Shown one piece after another: positions 35,782 to 45,125 of a stretch of DNA of 64,000 nucleotides. The notes beneath the pieces are model-generated. The model saw nothing but the letters and a program-made list of their open reading frames with translations, was not told where the DNA came from and ran no database searches. Each line of letters begins with the position of its first letter. Positions within the stretch are counted from its first letter, which is position 1. The stretch spans positions 372,001 to 436,000 of the forward strand of contig NZ_FNCO01000002.1 in assembly GCF_900100795.1 (NCBI RefSeq), given 5' to 3'. Source of the stretch: Pseudomonas abietaniphila (GTDB lineage Bacteria; Pseudomonadota; Gammaproteobacteria; Pseudomonadales; Pseudomonadaceae). A program made the position numbers and the translations under genes.

Positions 35782-36204
35782 TCAGACTTTACGTCCATGC
35801 TCATCGATAACGACCTGCCCATCCTCTTTGACGAAACTGCCGCGTTGCGGTTGTGGAAGCAAGTCGAGGACAGCTTCCGATGGACGACACAACCGTGTGC
35901 CCAGTGGTGTCACCACGATAGGGCGGTTTATCAGGATGGGATGCTCCATCATGGCATCAACGAGCTGTTCATCGCTCAGTGATGCGTTGCCCAGTCCCAA
36001 CGCTTCGTAAGGGGTGCCCTTGATACGCAGCAGGGCTCGCACCTCAATACCCATGTCCTGGATCAGCCTCACCAGCGTGGCGCGATCAGGTGGAGTTTTC
36101 AGGTATTCGATGACGGTCGGTTCTTCTCCGCTGTTGCGGATCAGTTCCAAGGTGTTTCGAGAGGTGCCACATTGTGGGTTGTGATAGATCGTGATCTGGC
36201 TCAT
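35782..36204 (-). CDS. arsC: Arsenate reductase, glutaredoxin-dependent (ArsC, R773 type)
   Basis: 140-residue arsenate reductase of the glutathione/glutaredoxin family: MSQITIYHNPQCGTSRNTLE with catalytic Cys 12, then IKGTPYEALGLG and NRPIVVTPLGTRLCRPSEAV containing the conserved Arg residues. It reduces As(V) to As(III) using glutathione and glutaredoxin. The operon also encodes a second, unrelated arsenate reductase (36986-37456). Genes for glutathione reductase and glutaredoxin lie 3.6-5.5 kb away. Start ATG 36204 is preferred over an upstream in-frame codon. Confidence 0.93.
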   Translation of the reverse strand: MSQITIYHNPQCGTSRNTLELIRNSGEEPTVIEYLKTPPDRATLVRLIQDMGIEVRALLRIKGTPYEALGLGNASLSDEQLVDAMMEHPILINRPIVVTPLGTRLCRPSEAVLDLLPQPQRGSFVKEDGQVVIDEHGRKV

Positions 36205-36224
36205 ACAATTCCCTCGTCCAGGCA

Positions 36225-36938
36225 TTAAATGGAACGCTGATTGACGCGCTTGGATAACTCTTCGGCGGACTCTTTACGCTCGGAATAGCGATCAACCAGG
36301 TAGTCCTGACGATCCCGCAACAGCAGCGTGAACTTCATCAGTTCTTCCATCACGTCTACCAGGCGGTCGTAGTACGAGGATGGCTTCATACGGCCTGCCT
36401 CATCAAACTCGGTGAATGCCTTGGCGACGGAAGATTGGTTTGGGATGGTGAACATCCTCATCCATCGTCCCAGTACCCGCAGCTGATTGACCACGTTGAA
36501 AGACTGCGAGCCTCCGCAGACCTGCATTACCGCAAGGGTTTTCCCTTGCGTAGGTCGTACAGCTCCCATTGCTAGCGGAACCCAGTCGATTTGCGCCTTG
36601 AACACCGCGCTCATCGAGCCGTGCCGCTCAGGGGAACACCACACTTGTGCCTCTGACCACTGCATCAGCTCACGCAGCTCGGCCACTTTAGGGTGGGTGT
36701 CGGGAGCATCATCCGGCAGCGGCAGACCTGACGGATCGAAGATCCTGGTTTCGGCGCCAAACTGCTCCAGAAGACGTGCGGCCTCCTGTGTGACCAATCG
36801 GCTGAAAGAGCGCTCTCGTGTCGAGCCGTACAGGAGGAGGATTCGAGGTTTGTGGATCGACAGGGACGCCGGGGTCAGTTGCTCCAACGACGGGATATCG
36901 ATCAGATCGGCGTCTACGTTCGGCAATGTGTCTTGCAT
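36225..36938 (-). CDS. arsH: ArsH NADPH-dependent FMN reductase / organoarsenical oxidase
   Basis: 237-residue flavodoxin-fold protein. The FMN loop [20 protein letters not shown] is the ArsH signature, followed by [20 protein letters not shown] and [20 protein letters not shown]. ArsH oxidises trivalent methyl- and aryl-arsenicals and reduces quinones or azo dyes. It lies between the two arsenate reductase genes, 20 bases from arsC. The ATG at 36938 has TAGGAG before it; an upstream in-frame codon is rejected. Confidence 0.94.
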   Translation of the reverse strand: MQDTLPNVDADLIDIPSLEQLTPASLSIHKPRILLLYGSTRERSFSRLVTQEAARLLEQFGAETRIFDPSGLPLPDDAPDTHPKVAELRELMQWSEAQVWCSPERHGSMSAVFKAQIDWVPLAMGAVRPTQGKTLAVMQVCGGSQSFNVVNQLRVLGRWMRMFTIPNQSSVAKAFTEFDEAGRMKPSSYYDRLVDVMEELMKFTLLLRDRQDYLVDRYSERKESAEELSKRVNQRSI

Positions 36939-36985
36939 ATAAACTCCTACGGCGGCGCCCAGCGGGGCGCTGCCTCGGTTGATCC

Positions 36986-37456
36986 TCAAAGCGAACCGAT
37001 GCGGTTCAGTTCAGCTTTGAGCTGGTCAGTACTCATGGTCTTTAGCGGCAGGGCAAGAAATGCACTGACACGCTCGCGAATCTTAGCGAGCGTGGATTCA
37101 AACGCGCCTGTAATCTCGGCCTCCGATCCGTTGGCCTCGGACGGGTCGGCCAAGCCCCAGTGCGCCTTCAAGGCTGGCCCTAAGAAGATAGGGCACGCTT
37201 CACCCGCAGCCCGGTCACAGACGGTGATCACAATGTCTTGAGGCGAGTCTTCAAAAGCCTCCGAAGCCTTGCTGCTCAAGCCCGCCGTCGAAATACCTGC
37301 CGCCTCCAGCGTTTGTAATGCCCGTTGATTCACCCGACCACTGGGAAAACTTCCAGAGCTGACAGCCTCTACTCCTTCAGGCGCCAGGTGATTGAAGAGT
37401 GCCTCCGACAGAATGCTGCGGCAGCTGTTGTGGGTGCACATGAACAAGACTTTCAT
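36986..37456 (-). CDS. Arsenate reductase, low-molecular-weight phosphatase type
   Basis: 156-residue arsenate reductase related to LMW tyrosine phosphatases (ArsC of Staphylococcus or Pseudomonas ArsC2 type). The P-loop CTHNSCRS (Cys 7, Cys 12, Arg 13) lies right after MKVLFM, a typical [15 protein letters not shown] block supplies further cysteines of the disulfide relay, and [10 protein letters not shown] carries the general-acid Asp. It normally draws electrons from thioredoxin or from mycothiol/glutathione relays. Coexistence with a glutaredoxin-type ArsC in the same operon is notable. 17 bases from arsB. Confidence 0.92.
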   Translation of the reverse strand: MKVLFMCTHNSCRSILSEALFNHLAPEGVEAVSSGSFPSGRVNQRALQTLEAAGISTAGLSSKASEAFEDSPQDIVITVCDRAAGEACPIFLGPALKAHWGLADPSEANGSEAEITGAFESTLAKIRERVSAFLALPLKTMSTDQLKAELNRIGSL

Positions 37457-37472
37457 CAGACGATTCCCTGAT

Positions 37473-38756
37473 TCAGAAACTGAGGCGCAATGCCAAGGCG
37501 GATAAGGTGGCAATGAGGATCGGTAGGGTCAGCACGATGCCGGTCTTGAAGTAGTAACCCCAACTGATCGTTATGTTCTTGCGTGCCAGCACGTGCAGCC
37601 ACAACAGGGTGGCCAGGCTTCCGATTGGAGTGATCTTCGGGCCCAGGTCGCAGCCGATGACGTTGGCGTACACCATCGCTTGCTGGACGACGCCATCGAC
37701 CTCGGCGGCATGAATGGACAAGGCGCCTACCAGAACGGTCGGCATGTTGTTCATGGTCGAAGACAGCAATGCTGTTAGCAGCCCAGTGCCCAAGGAAGCG
37801 CCCCAGACACCGTACCCCGCGAATACGTTCAGGATCTGCGCGATATGGTCAGTCAGGCCGGCGTTCTTCAGGCCATAAACAACCAGGTACATACCCAAAG
37901 AAAAAATCACCACCTGCCATGGCGCCTCTTTGAGTACTTTGCCTGTGTCGATGGCGTGTCCACGAGCTGCAAACACGTAGAGAATGAGCGCGCACACCGC
38001 CGCAATAGCGCTGATGGGCACACCCAAGGGTTCAATGACAAAGAAGCCGATCAATAGCAGAGCCAACACCCACCAACCGGCTGCAAAGGTAGCGCGGTCG
38101 CGAATGACCTCGCTCGGCATCTGGAGTTGGTTGAGATCGTAGGTCTTTGGCATGTCTCTGCGGAAAAACCACATGAGCATGGCCAATGTTGCCGCCACGC
38201 TGACGAGGTTCACAGGCACCATGACGGACGCGTATTCGCTGAACCCGATGCCGAAGTAGTCAGCAGAGACAATGTTGACGAGGTTGGACACCACCAATGG
38301 CAGGCTTGCCGTGTCAGCGATAAATCCGGCAGCCATAACGAAGGCCAAGGTAGCAGCGGGTGAAAACCGCAACGCGAACAACATCGCAATCACAATTGGG
38401 GTAAGGATCAGGGCCGCCCCATCATTGGCGAACAGGGCCGAGACGGCAGCGCCCAGCAGAATGATGAAGGCGAAGAGCTTACGCGTGCTTTCGGCGCCCC
38501 AACGAGCAACATGCAGCGCGGCCCATTCAAAAAAACCTGCCTCATCAAGCAGAAGGCTGATGATGATGACGGCAATGAAAGTCGCCGTGGCATTCCAGAC
38601 GATATGCCAGACCTCAGGGATGTCTCCGAGACTGACTACCCCGGTCACCAGGGCGAGCACTGCGCCGAAGGTTGCGCTCCAGCCCACACCAAGACCCTTG
38701 GGTTGCCAGATGACCAGCACGATGGTTGCGATGAAAATCAGTACGGCAAGTAGCAT
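37473..38756 (-). CDS. arsB: Arsenite efflux pump ArsB
   Basis: 427-residue inner-membrane arsenite/antimonite:proton antiporter with about twelve helices: [59 protein letters not shown] and [20 protein letters not shown], all ArsB signatures. It exports As(III) made by the two reductases. Second gene of the operon after arsR. The ATG at 38756 is the usual ArsB start; the longer frame has no support. Confidence 0.95.
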   Translation of the reverse strand: MLLAVLIFIATIVLVIWQPKGLGVGWSATFGAVLALVTGVVSLGDIPEVWHIVWNATATFIAVIIISLLLDEAGFFEWAALHVARWGAESTRKLFAFIILLGAAVSALFANDGAALILTPIVIAMLFALRFSPAATLAFVMAAGFIADTASLPLVVSNLVNIVSADYFGIGFSEYASVMVPVNLVSVAATLAMLMWFFRRDMPKTYDLNQLQMPSEVIRDRATFAAGWWVLALLLIGFFVIEPLGVPISAIAAVCALILYVFAARGHAIDTGKVLKEAPWQVVIFSLGMYLVVYGLKNAGLTDHIAQILNVFAGYGVWGASLGTGLLTALLSSTMNNMPTVLVGALSIHAAEVDGVVQQAMVYANVIGCDLGPKITPIGSLATLLWLHVLARKNITISWGYYFKTGIVLTLPILIATLSALALRLSF

Positions 38757-38781
38757 TACAGAAACTCTATTCGGGCGCAGA

Positions 38782-39138
38782 TCAGTTACAGACGGCCTGG
38801 TTGACAGGACGGCCATTCATGTCGCACAGACGTTTGGCTTCGGCTTCCAACCATTGCTGGTTCGCGTCCACAACCTCTTTCAGGATTGCTGTAACCCACT
38901 CGGGCAGCTCGGGATGCAAGCGGTAGTACACCCATTGGCCCTGGCGACGATCCATCAGCAAGCCTGCTGAGCGAAGCAGCGCCAGGTGGCGAGAAATCTT
39001 GGGTTGGCTCTGGTCGAGTGCAGCGGTGAGTTCGCAAACGCACAACTCGCCCTCACTGACGATGAGGAGCGTGATCTTGGTTCGAGTGTCGTCGGCCAGA
39101 CACTTGAACAACGAGGTGGGGGTCATAGGCTCTGTCAT
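38782..39138 (-). CDS. arsR: ArsR/SmtB-family arsenic-responsive repressor
   Basis: 118-residue winged-helix repressor, first gene of the ars operon. The As(III)-binding motif ELCVCEL is intact, followed by the recognition helix [17 protein letters not shown] and the wing [15 protein letters not shown]-terminal Cys pair could assist binding. It represses the arsBC-H-C-O genes until arsenite binds. Upstream 120-140 bases carry a direct repeat of TCGAATAT that may be the operator. Confidence 0.95.
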   Translation of the reverse strand: MTEPMTPTSLFKCLADDTRTKITLLIVSEGELCVCELTAALDQSQPKISRHLALLRSAGLLMDRRQGQWVYYRLHPELPEWVTAILKEVVDANQQWLEAEAKRLCDMNGRPVNQAVCN

Positions 39139-39256
39139 AGATCCTCCAGATGTTTGGTCTTGACCAATACGAAAAGCTTGATGCGTTCATGGATGTCATG
39201 AAGCGTATGGCGAATTGATTGGGGCGGACATGGTGATCTCACTCACATTCGGAAAA

Positions 39257-39281
39257 TCGAATATACGTAATGTCGAATATT
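39257..39281. promoter_or_regulatory. Candidate ars operon operator/promoter region
   Basis: AT-rich direct repeat TCGAATAT at 39257-39264 and 39273-39280, upstream of arsR, with a further AT-rich CATATG just beyond. It is placed by composition and position; ArsR footprint sequences vary among species. Confidence 0.35.
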
Positions 39282-39402
39282 TGATAAAGCATATGTGCTC
39301 GATATCGCCGCCATCTTGCCTGCCCGGGCGGTTTAGCGCTCAGACTGCCGGATGACTTTTCACCGGAAGGCGAAAGCTGATCGCGACGCAAACCGCGAGT
39401 AA

Positions 39403-39708
39403 GCAACGAGCAGGGAAGTTCGGGGCCGAGGACTCGGGAAGCAACTGCTTGAGGCTTTGCTCAAGGAGGCAGAGGCCCTTGGGTTCTGGAAAGTTCTCTC
39501 GCGGATTTTCGCGTCAAACCACGCCAGCCTTGCCTTGTGCGAAGCAAGTGTTTTTCGCCAGGTTGGCATCTACGAGAAACACGCCTGTCTGGAAGGTCTG
39601 TGGATTGACTGCGTCATTGTCGAAAAGCTCTTTCCTGCCAATCAAACAACCGACGCACTCGCGGCTGCACCGATAAGGGCTGAAGCAGGTGGTCTCAGCG
39701 GTTGCTGA
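39403..39708 (+). pseudogene. ArsN-like GNAT N-acetyltransferase, N-terminus missing
   Basis: About 101 codons running from a stop at 39400-39402 to TGA at 39706. The sequence RGRGLGKQLLEALLKEAEAL is GNAT motif A (acetyl-CoA pyrophosphate loop), followed by RIFASNHASLALCE and GIYEKHACLEGLWIDCVIVE, typical of the C-terminal two-thirds of ArsN/phosphinothricin acetyltransferases. The N-terminal ~75 residues and a start are absent. ArsN genes belong to ars clusters and detoxify arsinothricin-like compounds, so this is a decayed member of the adjoining operon, though on the opposite strand. Confidence 0.75.
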
Positions 39709-39816
39709 TGACTTAGGCTGTTGTCCTAGACATCCCATCTACCGCACCGCGACCACTTCATCTGAGCATTCTGACCACGGGGCCGTGGCTGTCCAAAACT
39801 GGGCGGGGTCTTGATC

Positions 39817-41178
39817 TCACGAGTGATTGACGGCCGTACGCAAGGTCACGAATTCCTCGGCAGAGGTGGGGTGTACACCGATGGTTTCGTCGAAGAGACG
39901 TTTGGTCGCGCCGGCTTTAAGGGCAATGGCCAACCCCTGGATGATTTCCCCGGCATCCGGGCCAACCATGTGTGCACCCAGCACTCGGTCCGTGTGGGCA
40001 TCTACCACCAGCTTCATCAGCGTTCGTTCGTTGGACTCGGTCAAGGTCAACTTCATCGGACGAAACCGGCTCTCATAGGCTGTCACCTTGTGCCCTTGGG
40101 CGACAGCCTCTTCCTCGGTAAGGCCTACGGTGCCGATGCTGGGCTGACTGAAGACGGCGGTCGGAATATGTCGATAATCCACAGGACGATACAGTTCAGG
40201 TTTAAACAAACGGCGCGCGATTGCCGTGCCTTCTGCGGTCGCAACTGGGGTCAGTTGTACGCCGCCGATAACGTCTCCGATCGCCAGGACCGAAGGTTCA
40301 CGCGTCTCAAAATGTTCGTTCACTGCGACATAACCCGCATCGTTTAGCTCGACGAAGGTATTTTCCAGGCCCAGATGCTCGAGCATCGGCCGACGACCAG
40401 TCGCGTAGAAAATGCTGTCGGTTTCCAACTGGCGCCCATCATTCAAGGTCGCGAGGAGACTTCCGTCCGACAGCTTGTCGATCTTGACGATGTCAGTATT
40501 GAAGTCCAGCTGCAGACCGTTCTTGATCAACTCCTCGGCCAGGTGAGTGCGCACCGAGTGATCAAATCCTCGCAGGAACATCTCGCCGCGATACAGCAGG
40601 CGCGTATCGGCACCCAGCCCGTTGAAGATGCCTGCGAACTCAACCGCGATGTAGCCACCACCCACTACCAGCACCCGTTCAGGGAGGCTTTGCAGAAAAA
40701 ATGCCTCGTTGGACGTGATCGCGTGTTCACGGCCGGGAATGTCCGGGACCATTGGCCAGCCGCCGGTCGCGATCAGGATACGCTCGGCGCTGAATATCTG
40801 ACCGTTGACTTCAACATGGTGCGCATCGGTGAGACGGGCATGACCTTCCAGCAGGGTGACACCGCTGGTGGCCAGCAACTTGCGATAAATATCATTGAGC
40901 CTGTGGATTTCACGATTTTTATTGCTGATCAACGTGGCCCAGTCGAAGTGTGGATGACCGGTTGACCAGCCGAAGCCTTGTGCCTGCTCGAAGTCATCCG
41001 AGAAATGCGACCCGTAAACGAGCAGCTTTTTCGGTACGCAGCCGACGTTCACGCATGTGCCCCCCAGATAACGGCTTTCCGCAACCGCGACTTTGGCGCC
41101 GTAATCGGCAGAAAAGCGTGCAGCACGAACACCGCCAGATCCTGCGCCGATTACAAACAAATCGAAATCGTAAGTCAT
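39817..41178 (-). CDS. gor: Glutathione-disulfide reductase
   Basis: 453-residue FAD enzyme that regenerates GSH with NADPH. FAD motif [20 protein letters not shown], redox disulfide [15 protein letters not shown] (Cys 42 and Cys 47), NADPH motif [19 protein letters not shown] with downstream Arg, FAD motif FATGRRP and the C-terminal [10 protein letters not shown] containing the active-site His of the partner subunit. It could feed the glutaredoxin-type ArsC and the glutaredoxin gene next door. It is read leftward, upstream of the ars operon. Confidence 0.93.
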   Translation of the reverse strand: MTYDFDLFVIGAGSGGVRAARFSADYGAKVAVAESRYLGGTCVNVGCVPKKLLVYGSHFSDDFEQAQGFGWSTGHPHFDWATLISNKNREIHRLNDIYRKLLATSGVTLLEGHARLTDAHHVEVNGQIFSAERILIATGGWPMVPDIPGREHAITSNEAFFLQSLPERVLVVGGGYIAVEFAGIFNGLGADTRLLYRGEMFLRGFDHSVRTHLAEELIKNGLQLDFNTDIVKIDKLSDGSLLATLNDGRQLETDSIFYATGRRPMLEHLGLENTFVELNDAGYVAVNEHFETREPSVLAIGDVIGGVQLTPVATAEGTAIARRLFKPELYRPVDYRHIPTAVFSQPSIGTVGLTEEEAVAQGHKVTAYESRFRPMKLTLTESNERTLMKLVVDAHTDRVLGAHMVGPDAGEIIQGLAIALKAGATKRLFDETIGVHPTSAEEFVTLRTAVNHS

Positions 41179-41486
41179 TTTAATTCTCGTACTGGGTTAA
41201 TGACCTGAAGCTGTTCAAAGGGTGTAAAACGGAACTCGACGCGCGCATTAATGCCGTGTCAGTTTCGCCTCCAAACGCGGTTCGGAGAATGGGCAAAGAA
41301 CTCATAACTCTATTCAGCGCAATGAAACAATCTGAGTGTGGGACCCGCGCCTGAATCCCGTGACGACCTCTGGATATTTCAAATAGATGTGTCGGCACAT
41401 CGTTGCGATGAGAAGACCTATGGACATCGCGGCAGAAACTCGTCAATTGAAGTGTTCAACCGCACTCACAATCAAAGAAAGACCGT
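41179..41486. other. Intergenic region between gor and grx
   Basis: About 300 bases with no coding frame of note and no clear terminator hairpin. It should hold the gor promoter and the end of the cyn locus 1 transcript. Confidence 0.5.
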
Positions 41487-41750
41487 TCAACTCGCGAAGC
41501 GCGGATTGAGCATCTCCATTATTGCGCCCTCGGCGTCGAGTTGAGCCAGATCGTCGTATCCACCCACGTGCCAGTTTCCGAAGAAGATTTGAGGCACAGT
41601 GCGCCGGCCACTGCGATTGACCATTTCGACCCTGCGCTCAACCGAATGCACATCAATTTCGGTGAAGGTAATCCCTTTGGTTTTCAGCAACTGCCTGGCG
41701 GCTTGGCAATAAGGGCAAGTGCCCGTGGTGTACATAATGACTTTCAGCAT
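41487..41750 (-). CDS. grxC: Glutaredoxin 3
   Basis: 87-residue glutaredoxin with GTCPYCQAARQLLKTKG (Cys 12 and Cys 15) and the cis-Pro/GSH site RRTVPQIFFGNWHVGGYDDL. It follows the carbonic anhydrase gene of cyn locus 1 by 28 bases on the same strand and is likely part of that transcript, although its chemistry fits equally well with the neighbouring glutathione reductase and arsenate reductase genes. Start at the ATG in MLKVIMYTTG. Confidence 0.92.
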   Translation of the reverse strand: MLKVIMYTTGTCPYCQAARQLLKTKGITFTEIDVHSVERRVEMVNRSGRRTVPQIFFGNWHVGGYDDLAQLDAEGAIMEMLNPRFAS

Positions 41751-41778
41751 GTTGCTTGCTCCCGGAGTGAACTCGTCA

Positions 41779-42441
41779 TCACGCGGCCGCCTGAACAGGA
41801 CGGGCCTGCACGGCGCAAGTGGTCGGGTGCTCAACCAGAGATTTAAACGTGCGGTTGTCGGCATCCAGCGCGTCGATCGACCCGGTCTCGATGTCGTAGA
41901 CCCAGCCATGCAGGTTCACCAACCCTTTTTCCTGTGCGAGCCGCACGCTCGGATGAGTCTGGATATTGGCCAACTGCGCAATCACGTTTTCTCGCACCAT
42001 TGAGTTCACCTTGGCGGTTTCATTGACGTGAGTGCGTGATTCATTGATCACCTTCGCGGACTCCGCGTGTTGCAACCATCCCGCAACGCCGGGTAAGTGA
42101 TCCATGCATTTGCACTGGGCAACGGCGGTCATGGCGCCGCAATCGGAGTGTCCGCAGATGACGATGTCGGTAACGCCCAAGACGGCGACAGCGTATTCGA
42201 CGGTGGCCGACACGCCGCCTGGATGGGGGCTATACGACGGCACGATATTGCCGGCGTTGCGAATTACGAACAGCTCGCCGGGTTCCTGCTGGGTCAACAG
42301 TTCCGGTATCACTCGACTGTCAGAGCAGGTGATGAACAGCGTACCTGGGTGCTGAGTGGTTGCCAGATGTTTGAATAAGTTCTCACGTTGAGGAAATGCA
42401 TCTTTCTGAAACTTCAAGAAACCTTCGATAAGCGCTTTCAT
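41779..42441 (-). CDS. cynT: Beta-carbonic anhydrase, cyn locus 1
   Basis: 220-residue beta-class carbonic anhydrase with the zinc ligands Cys 39 (CSDSR with Asp 41 and Arg 43), His 98 and Cys 101 ([10 protein letters not shown]). It interconverts CO2 and bicarbonate; with cyanase it restores the bicarbonate that cyanase consumes and prevents CO2 loss. Sequence is nearly the same as the locus 3 copy (57259-57921), and less close to locus 2. It lies downstream of cynS1, with a DUF2790 remnant between them. Confidence 0.93.
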   Translation of the reverse strand: MKALIEGFLKFQKDAFPQRENLFKHLATTQHPGTLFITCSDSRVIPELLTQQEPGELFVIRNAGNIVPSYSPHPGGVSATVEYAVAVLGVTDIVICGHSDCGAMTAVAQCKCMDHLPGVAGWLQHAESAKVINESRTHVNETAKVNSMVRENVIAQLANIQTHPSVRLAQEKGLVNLHGWVYDIETGSIDALDADNRTFKSLVEHPTTCAVQARPVQAAA

Positions 42442-42480
42442 GGTCGTTTCCTTTTTGTAGTGAACAGCGTAAATGAATAA

Positions 42481-42585
42481 TCAGTTGGTGCAGCCGTTGC
42501 CAATGACGTCGTACACAAGCGTGTGAGTGCCGCCGTGGGAGTCGCTGTACGTCATCTGCACCCGCGTCGGTCCACACACACACAT
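42481..42585 (-). pseudogene. DUF2790 gene remnant in cyn locus 1
   Basis: Reading leftward from 42585, 34 codons give VCGPTRVQMTYSDSHGG and LVYDVIGNGCTN before the stop at 42481. These match the end of the intact DUF2790 protein at 57960-58208 ([28 protein letters not shown]). The signal peptide and N-terminal half are gone. The position between cynS1 and cynT1 is exactly that of the intact gene in locus 3, which confirms the identification. Confidence 0.82.
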
Positions 42586-42641
42586 TGGCAACAGGTTAAT
42601 ACCGTGCTGGCCGTTGCAGAGCGAATGGTAAGTTGCAGCCC

Positions 42642-43109
42642 TTAGAAGGGACGCAGCGGAAGAAACTTCCCGTCCAGCGTGATGACTGCGCGGTGACCGC
42701 CTTCCGGGTCTTCGACTTTTTTCATATCAAGCTTAAAGTTGATCGCGCTGATGATGCCGTCGCCGAACTGTTCGTGAACCAGGGCTTTGAGTGTCGTCCC
42801 GTAGATTTGAATCATTTCGTAGAAGCGGTAGATGGTCGGGTCAGTAGGAACGCCCGACAGGCTGCCGCGAAGCGGGATAATCTGGAGAAGGGCGACCATT
42901 TCATCATCGAGGTCAAGTTTTGCCCCAATAACTTTGGCGGCACTTTCTGGAAGCGGTTGCTGGCCAAGAAGGGCGGCAGTCACGTAGGCAAGGCCCAGGC
43001 CGGTACCGTCCGTGAGATCCTGCCAGGACAGGTTCTTGCTTGCCTTGCGCTGCAGGATCTCAGTGGTCAATGCAATGCTGGTTTCGTTGTAAACATGAGA
43101 ATGTTTCAT
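42642..43109 (-). CDS. cynS: Cyanase (cyanate hydratase), cyn locus 1
   Basis: 155-residue cyanase, which converts cyanate and bicarbonate to carbamate and CO2, then ammonia. The catalytic residues Arg 95, Glu 98 (IYRFYEM) and Ser 121 (GIISAINF) are present and the N-terminal helical DNA-binding-like domain and C-terminal dimerisation domain are full length. The last 70 residues are identical to those of the other two copies, while the N-terminal third differs at many positions. First gene of the locus, with a ribosome-binding site GGAG and the shared operator 97 bases upstream. Confidence 0.95.
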   Translation of the reverse strand: MKHSHVYNETSIALTTEILQRKASKNLSWQDLTDGTGLGLAYVTAALLGQQPLPESAAKVIGAKLDLDDEMVALLQIIPLRGSLSGVPTDPTIYRFYEMIQIYGTTLKALVHEQFGDGIISAINFKLDMKKVEDPEGGHRAVITLDGKFLPLRPF

Positions 43110-43192
43110 GGCTTCTCCAGTGATGCTTTCGTCGTGGGTGCCGTTGTGGGAACGCTAAGTTGTACTGCCATGGTCTTATCAGTCGCTAATAA

Positions 43193-43223
43193 CGTCAAAG
43201 ATCGAGATACAACCCGCTGTATA
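43193..43223. promoter_or_regulatory. Cyn operator, copy 1 (before cynS1)
   Basis: CGTCAAAGATC block followed by the inverted repeat GATACA-N6-TGTATA (43206-43223). The layout is the same as before cynS2 and cynS3. The TATnCA-N6-TGnATA form resembles LysR-type boxes (ATAC...GTAT), so CynR or the LysR gene at 43306 is the likely binder. Confidence 0.72.
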
Positions 43224-43305
43224 AGCGCTGCCTATGGTTTCAATATCTACAAGATGACTGTTTATGTTGAACAGGTACTGTTAAATAACGCGACTGCCGG
43301 GTTGT

Positions 43306-44253
43306 TCATGCCGCGAGTTTCGTTGTCACCAATGAAGCTATCAAAGTGCTGCTTTCTGCCAGATGGTGTGCCACCCGGGCGCGAAGCCAGCGTTCGCCGG
43401 GATCGTTATCCAGGGTCGCGCTCCAGGACAGCGACAGTTCGAGTTCTGGCACGTCAATCGGCATCGGGTCCATGCGCAATCCGCCTTGTCCGATCATAGT
43501 GCTAGCCACATATTCAGGTACGACGGCGACCATGTCTGTGCCTTCAATCAGTGTTTTGAGTGCACTGTATTGCGGGACGGCGAGTACGACATGACGCCTG
43601 CGTCCGATCGCATTGAGCGACCGATCAATGGAATCCGTGACTTCGCCATTCAGCGAAACGGAAACATGCGGACGTTTGCAGTATTCGTCCAGGTCGAGCT
43701 CGCGAGTGATCGAATTGGCGCTCAATAACGTGGGGCGGATGCGACGCAGAAACTTTCTCTTGGCATTGGCGGGCAGGTCTCGGCTGTGGCAAACCCCGAG
43801 CGATACCTCTCCAGTCACCAGTTGGTTGGGCATGGTCAAATGATCGGTGCGACGCACGACAAAACTGACACTGGGCGCTTCCATTCTCAACTGACGCAAC
43901 AGGCTTGGCAGTAAGGAATATTCCACATCATCAGAAAGCCCGATACGGAAAACAGCATTGCTGGTTAATGGATCGAACTCATTAACATGGCTCAGTGCTG
44001 CGGCCATGGTGTCCAGAGCGGGCGTCAAGTTCTGCTGGATTTCGAACGCACGGCTGGTGGGCTCCATGGTGCGGCCGATCCGGATAAAGAGTGGATCATC
44101 AAAGTACTGGCGCAGACGGTTCAATGAAGCACTGATCGACGGTTGGCAAAGAAACAGCTTTTCGCCGGCACGGGTCAGGTTGCGTTCGTGCATCAGCGTT
44201 TCGAAAACAATCAAAAGGCTGAAGTCGATTTTGCGGAGATCATTTCTGTTCAT
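43306..44253 (-). CDS. LysR-family regulator, NodD-like subgroup
   Basis: 315-residue LysR regulator. Helix-turn-helix: FETLMHERNLTRAGEKLFLC, QPSISASLNRLRQYFDDPLF, a pattern of the NodD/PcpR/SyrM-like subgroup. The effector domain (VFRIGLSDDVEYSLLPSLLR) is complete. It is read in the same direction as the cyn locus 1 genes, about 200 bases upstream of cynS1, and could bind the palindrome in between. Start at 44253 (MNRNDLRK) follows AAGG. Its true regulon is not evident. Confidence 0.87.
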   Translation of the reverse strand: MNRNDLRKIDFSLLIVFETLMHERNLTRAGEKLFLCQPSISASLNRLRQYFDDPLFIRIGRTMEPTSRAFEIQQNLTPALDTMAAALSHVNEFDPLTSNAVFRIGLSDDVEYSLLPSLLRQLRMEAPSVSFVVRRTDHLTMPNQLVTGEVSLGVCHSRDLPANAKRKFLRRIRPTLLSANSITRELDLDEYCKRPHVSVSLNGEVTDSIDRSLNAIGRRRHVVLAVPQYSALKTLIEGTDMVAVVPEYVASTMIGQGGLRMDPMPIDVPELELSLSWSATLDNDPGERWLRARVAHHLAESSTLIASLVTTKLAA

Positions 44254-44648
44254 TGTCATCCACCTTCGGGCAGTCTTATTGTTGGATCACTTCGCCGGGG
44301 TCAGCATTGACTCTCAACTTCAGCAGGCGGGTGGAACCACGTTCTTTCGCCTGGGGGTTATTGCTTGTTGGCTTGGATCTAGAATAAGGGCCTTGGTATT
44401 CATAAACACTTCTACGTACGTTCATACGCTTTAGCGCATAAGTGGTAGCACCTCATACAGTTGTATATGTTTGTTTAGGTATGCGTTTACTTAGAAGGCG
44501 TGCCTGTCAGGAAATAGATGCGCACTCACGCGACGTTCTGGGGTGAACGTCGTCACCGTTGGGGAACAGCACGAAGGGGAAGGGGACGGGGGATTCATGC
44601 ACTGCGTCTTGGAGCGTCGATCAATGGGTACAGCGCGGGGCCGGAGTT
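44254..44648. other. Intergenic region between LysR and receiver genes
   Basis: About 390 bases, partly AT-rich (near 44.4-44.5 kb). No coding frame or hairpin is convincing; it should contain the LysR promoter. Confidence 0.5.
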
Positions 44649-45020
44649 TCAGGCTCTTGCGAAAACGGCCTCTATGCAATCAATCATCGTTTGACCATCA
44701 AACGGCTTGCTGAGAAAGCCAGCAGCGCCAGCATCCTCTGCCCGCTTGCGTACAGTCTCTTCCGGATAAGCCGTGATCAATATCATGGGAATGTCCTGCC
44801 CGTGATGAATGAGTTCATCCTGCAGCTCCAGGCCAGTCATTCCAGGCATCTGCACATCTGAAATCAGGCAATCGGTGTCATTGCGATGAGCGGACGCCAA
44901 AAAGTCTTCAGCGGAGGCAAAAAGACAGGGTTGGTAGCCCAACGAACGTATAAGGCTGCTCAATGCGATGCGGCCAGACGCGTCGTCATCAACAATGGAA
45001 ATCACGGGGACTTTGCTCAT
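44649..45020 (-). CDS. Stand-alone response-regulator receiver protein
   Basis: 123-residue single receiver domain: ISIVDDDASGRIALSSLIRS with the acidic pair, SDVQMPGMTGLELQDEL with phosphoacceptor Asp, ITAYPEETVRKRAE and the switch Lys in FLSKPFDGQ. No output domain. It sits downstream of a FixJ-like regulator and a PAS histidine kinase in the same direction and is closest to the receivers of FixJ-type proteins, so it may compete for phosphate as a sink or regulate the kinase. Confidence 0.88.
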   Translation of the reverse strand: MSKVPVISIVDDDASGRIALSSLIRSLGYQPCLFASAEDFLASAHRNDTDCLISDVQMPGMTGLELQDELIHHGQDIPMILITAYPEETVRKRAEDAGAAGFLSKPFDGQTMIDCIEAVFARA

Positions 45021-45125
45021 GGTGTGTATCCTTGTGAAAGAGGCAGATTAGAGATTCACCTCTTCGCTTAGGCCCACTTTATGCGGCCATTCCTTTGAAA
45101 AAAATAATACACACGTATGTGCTTC

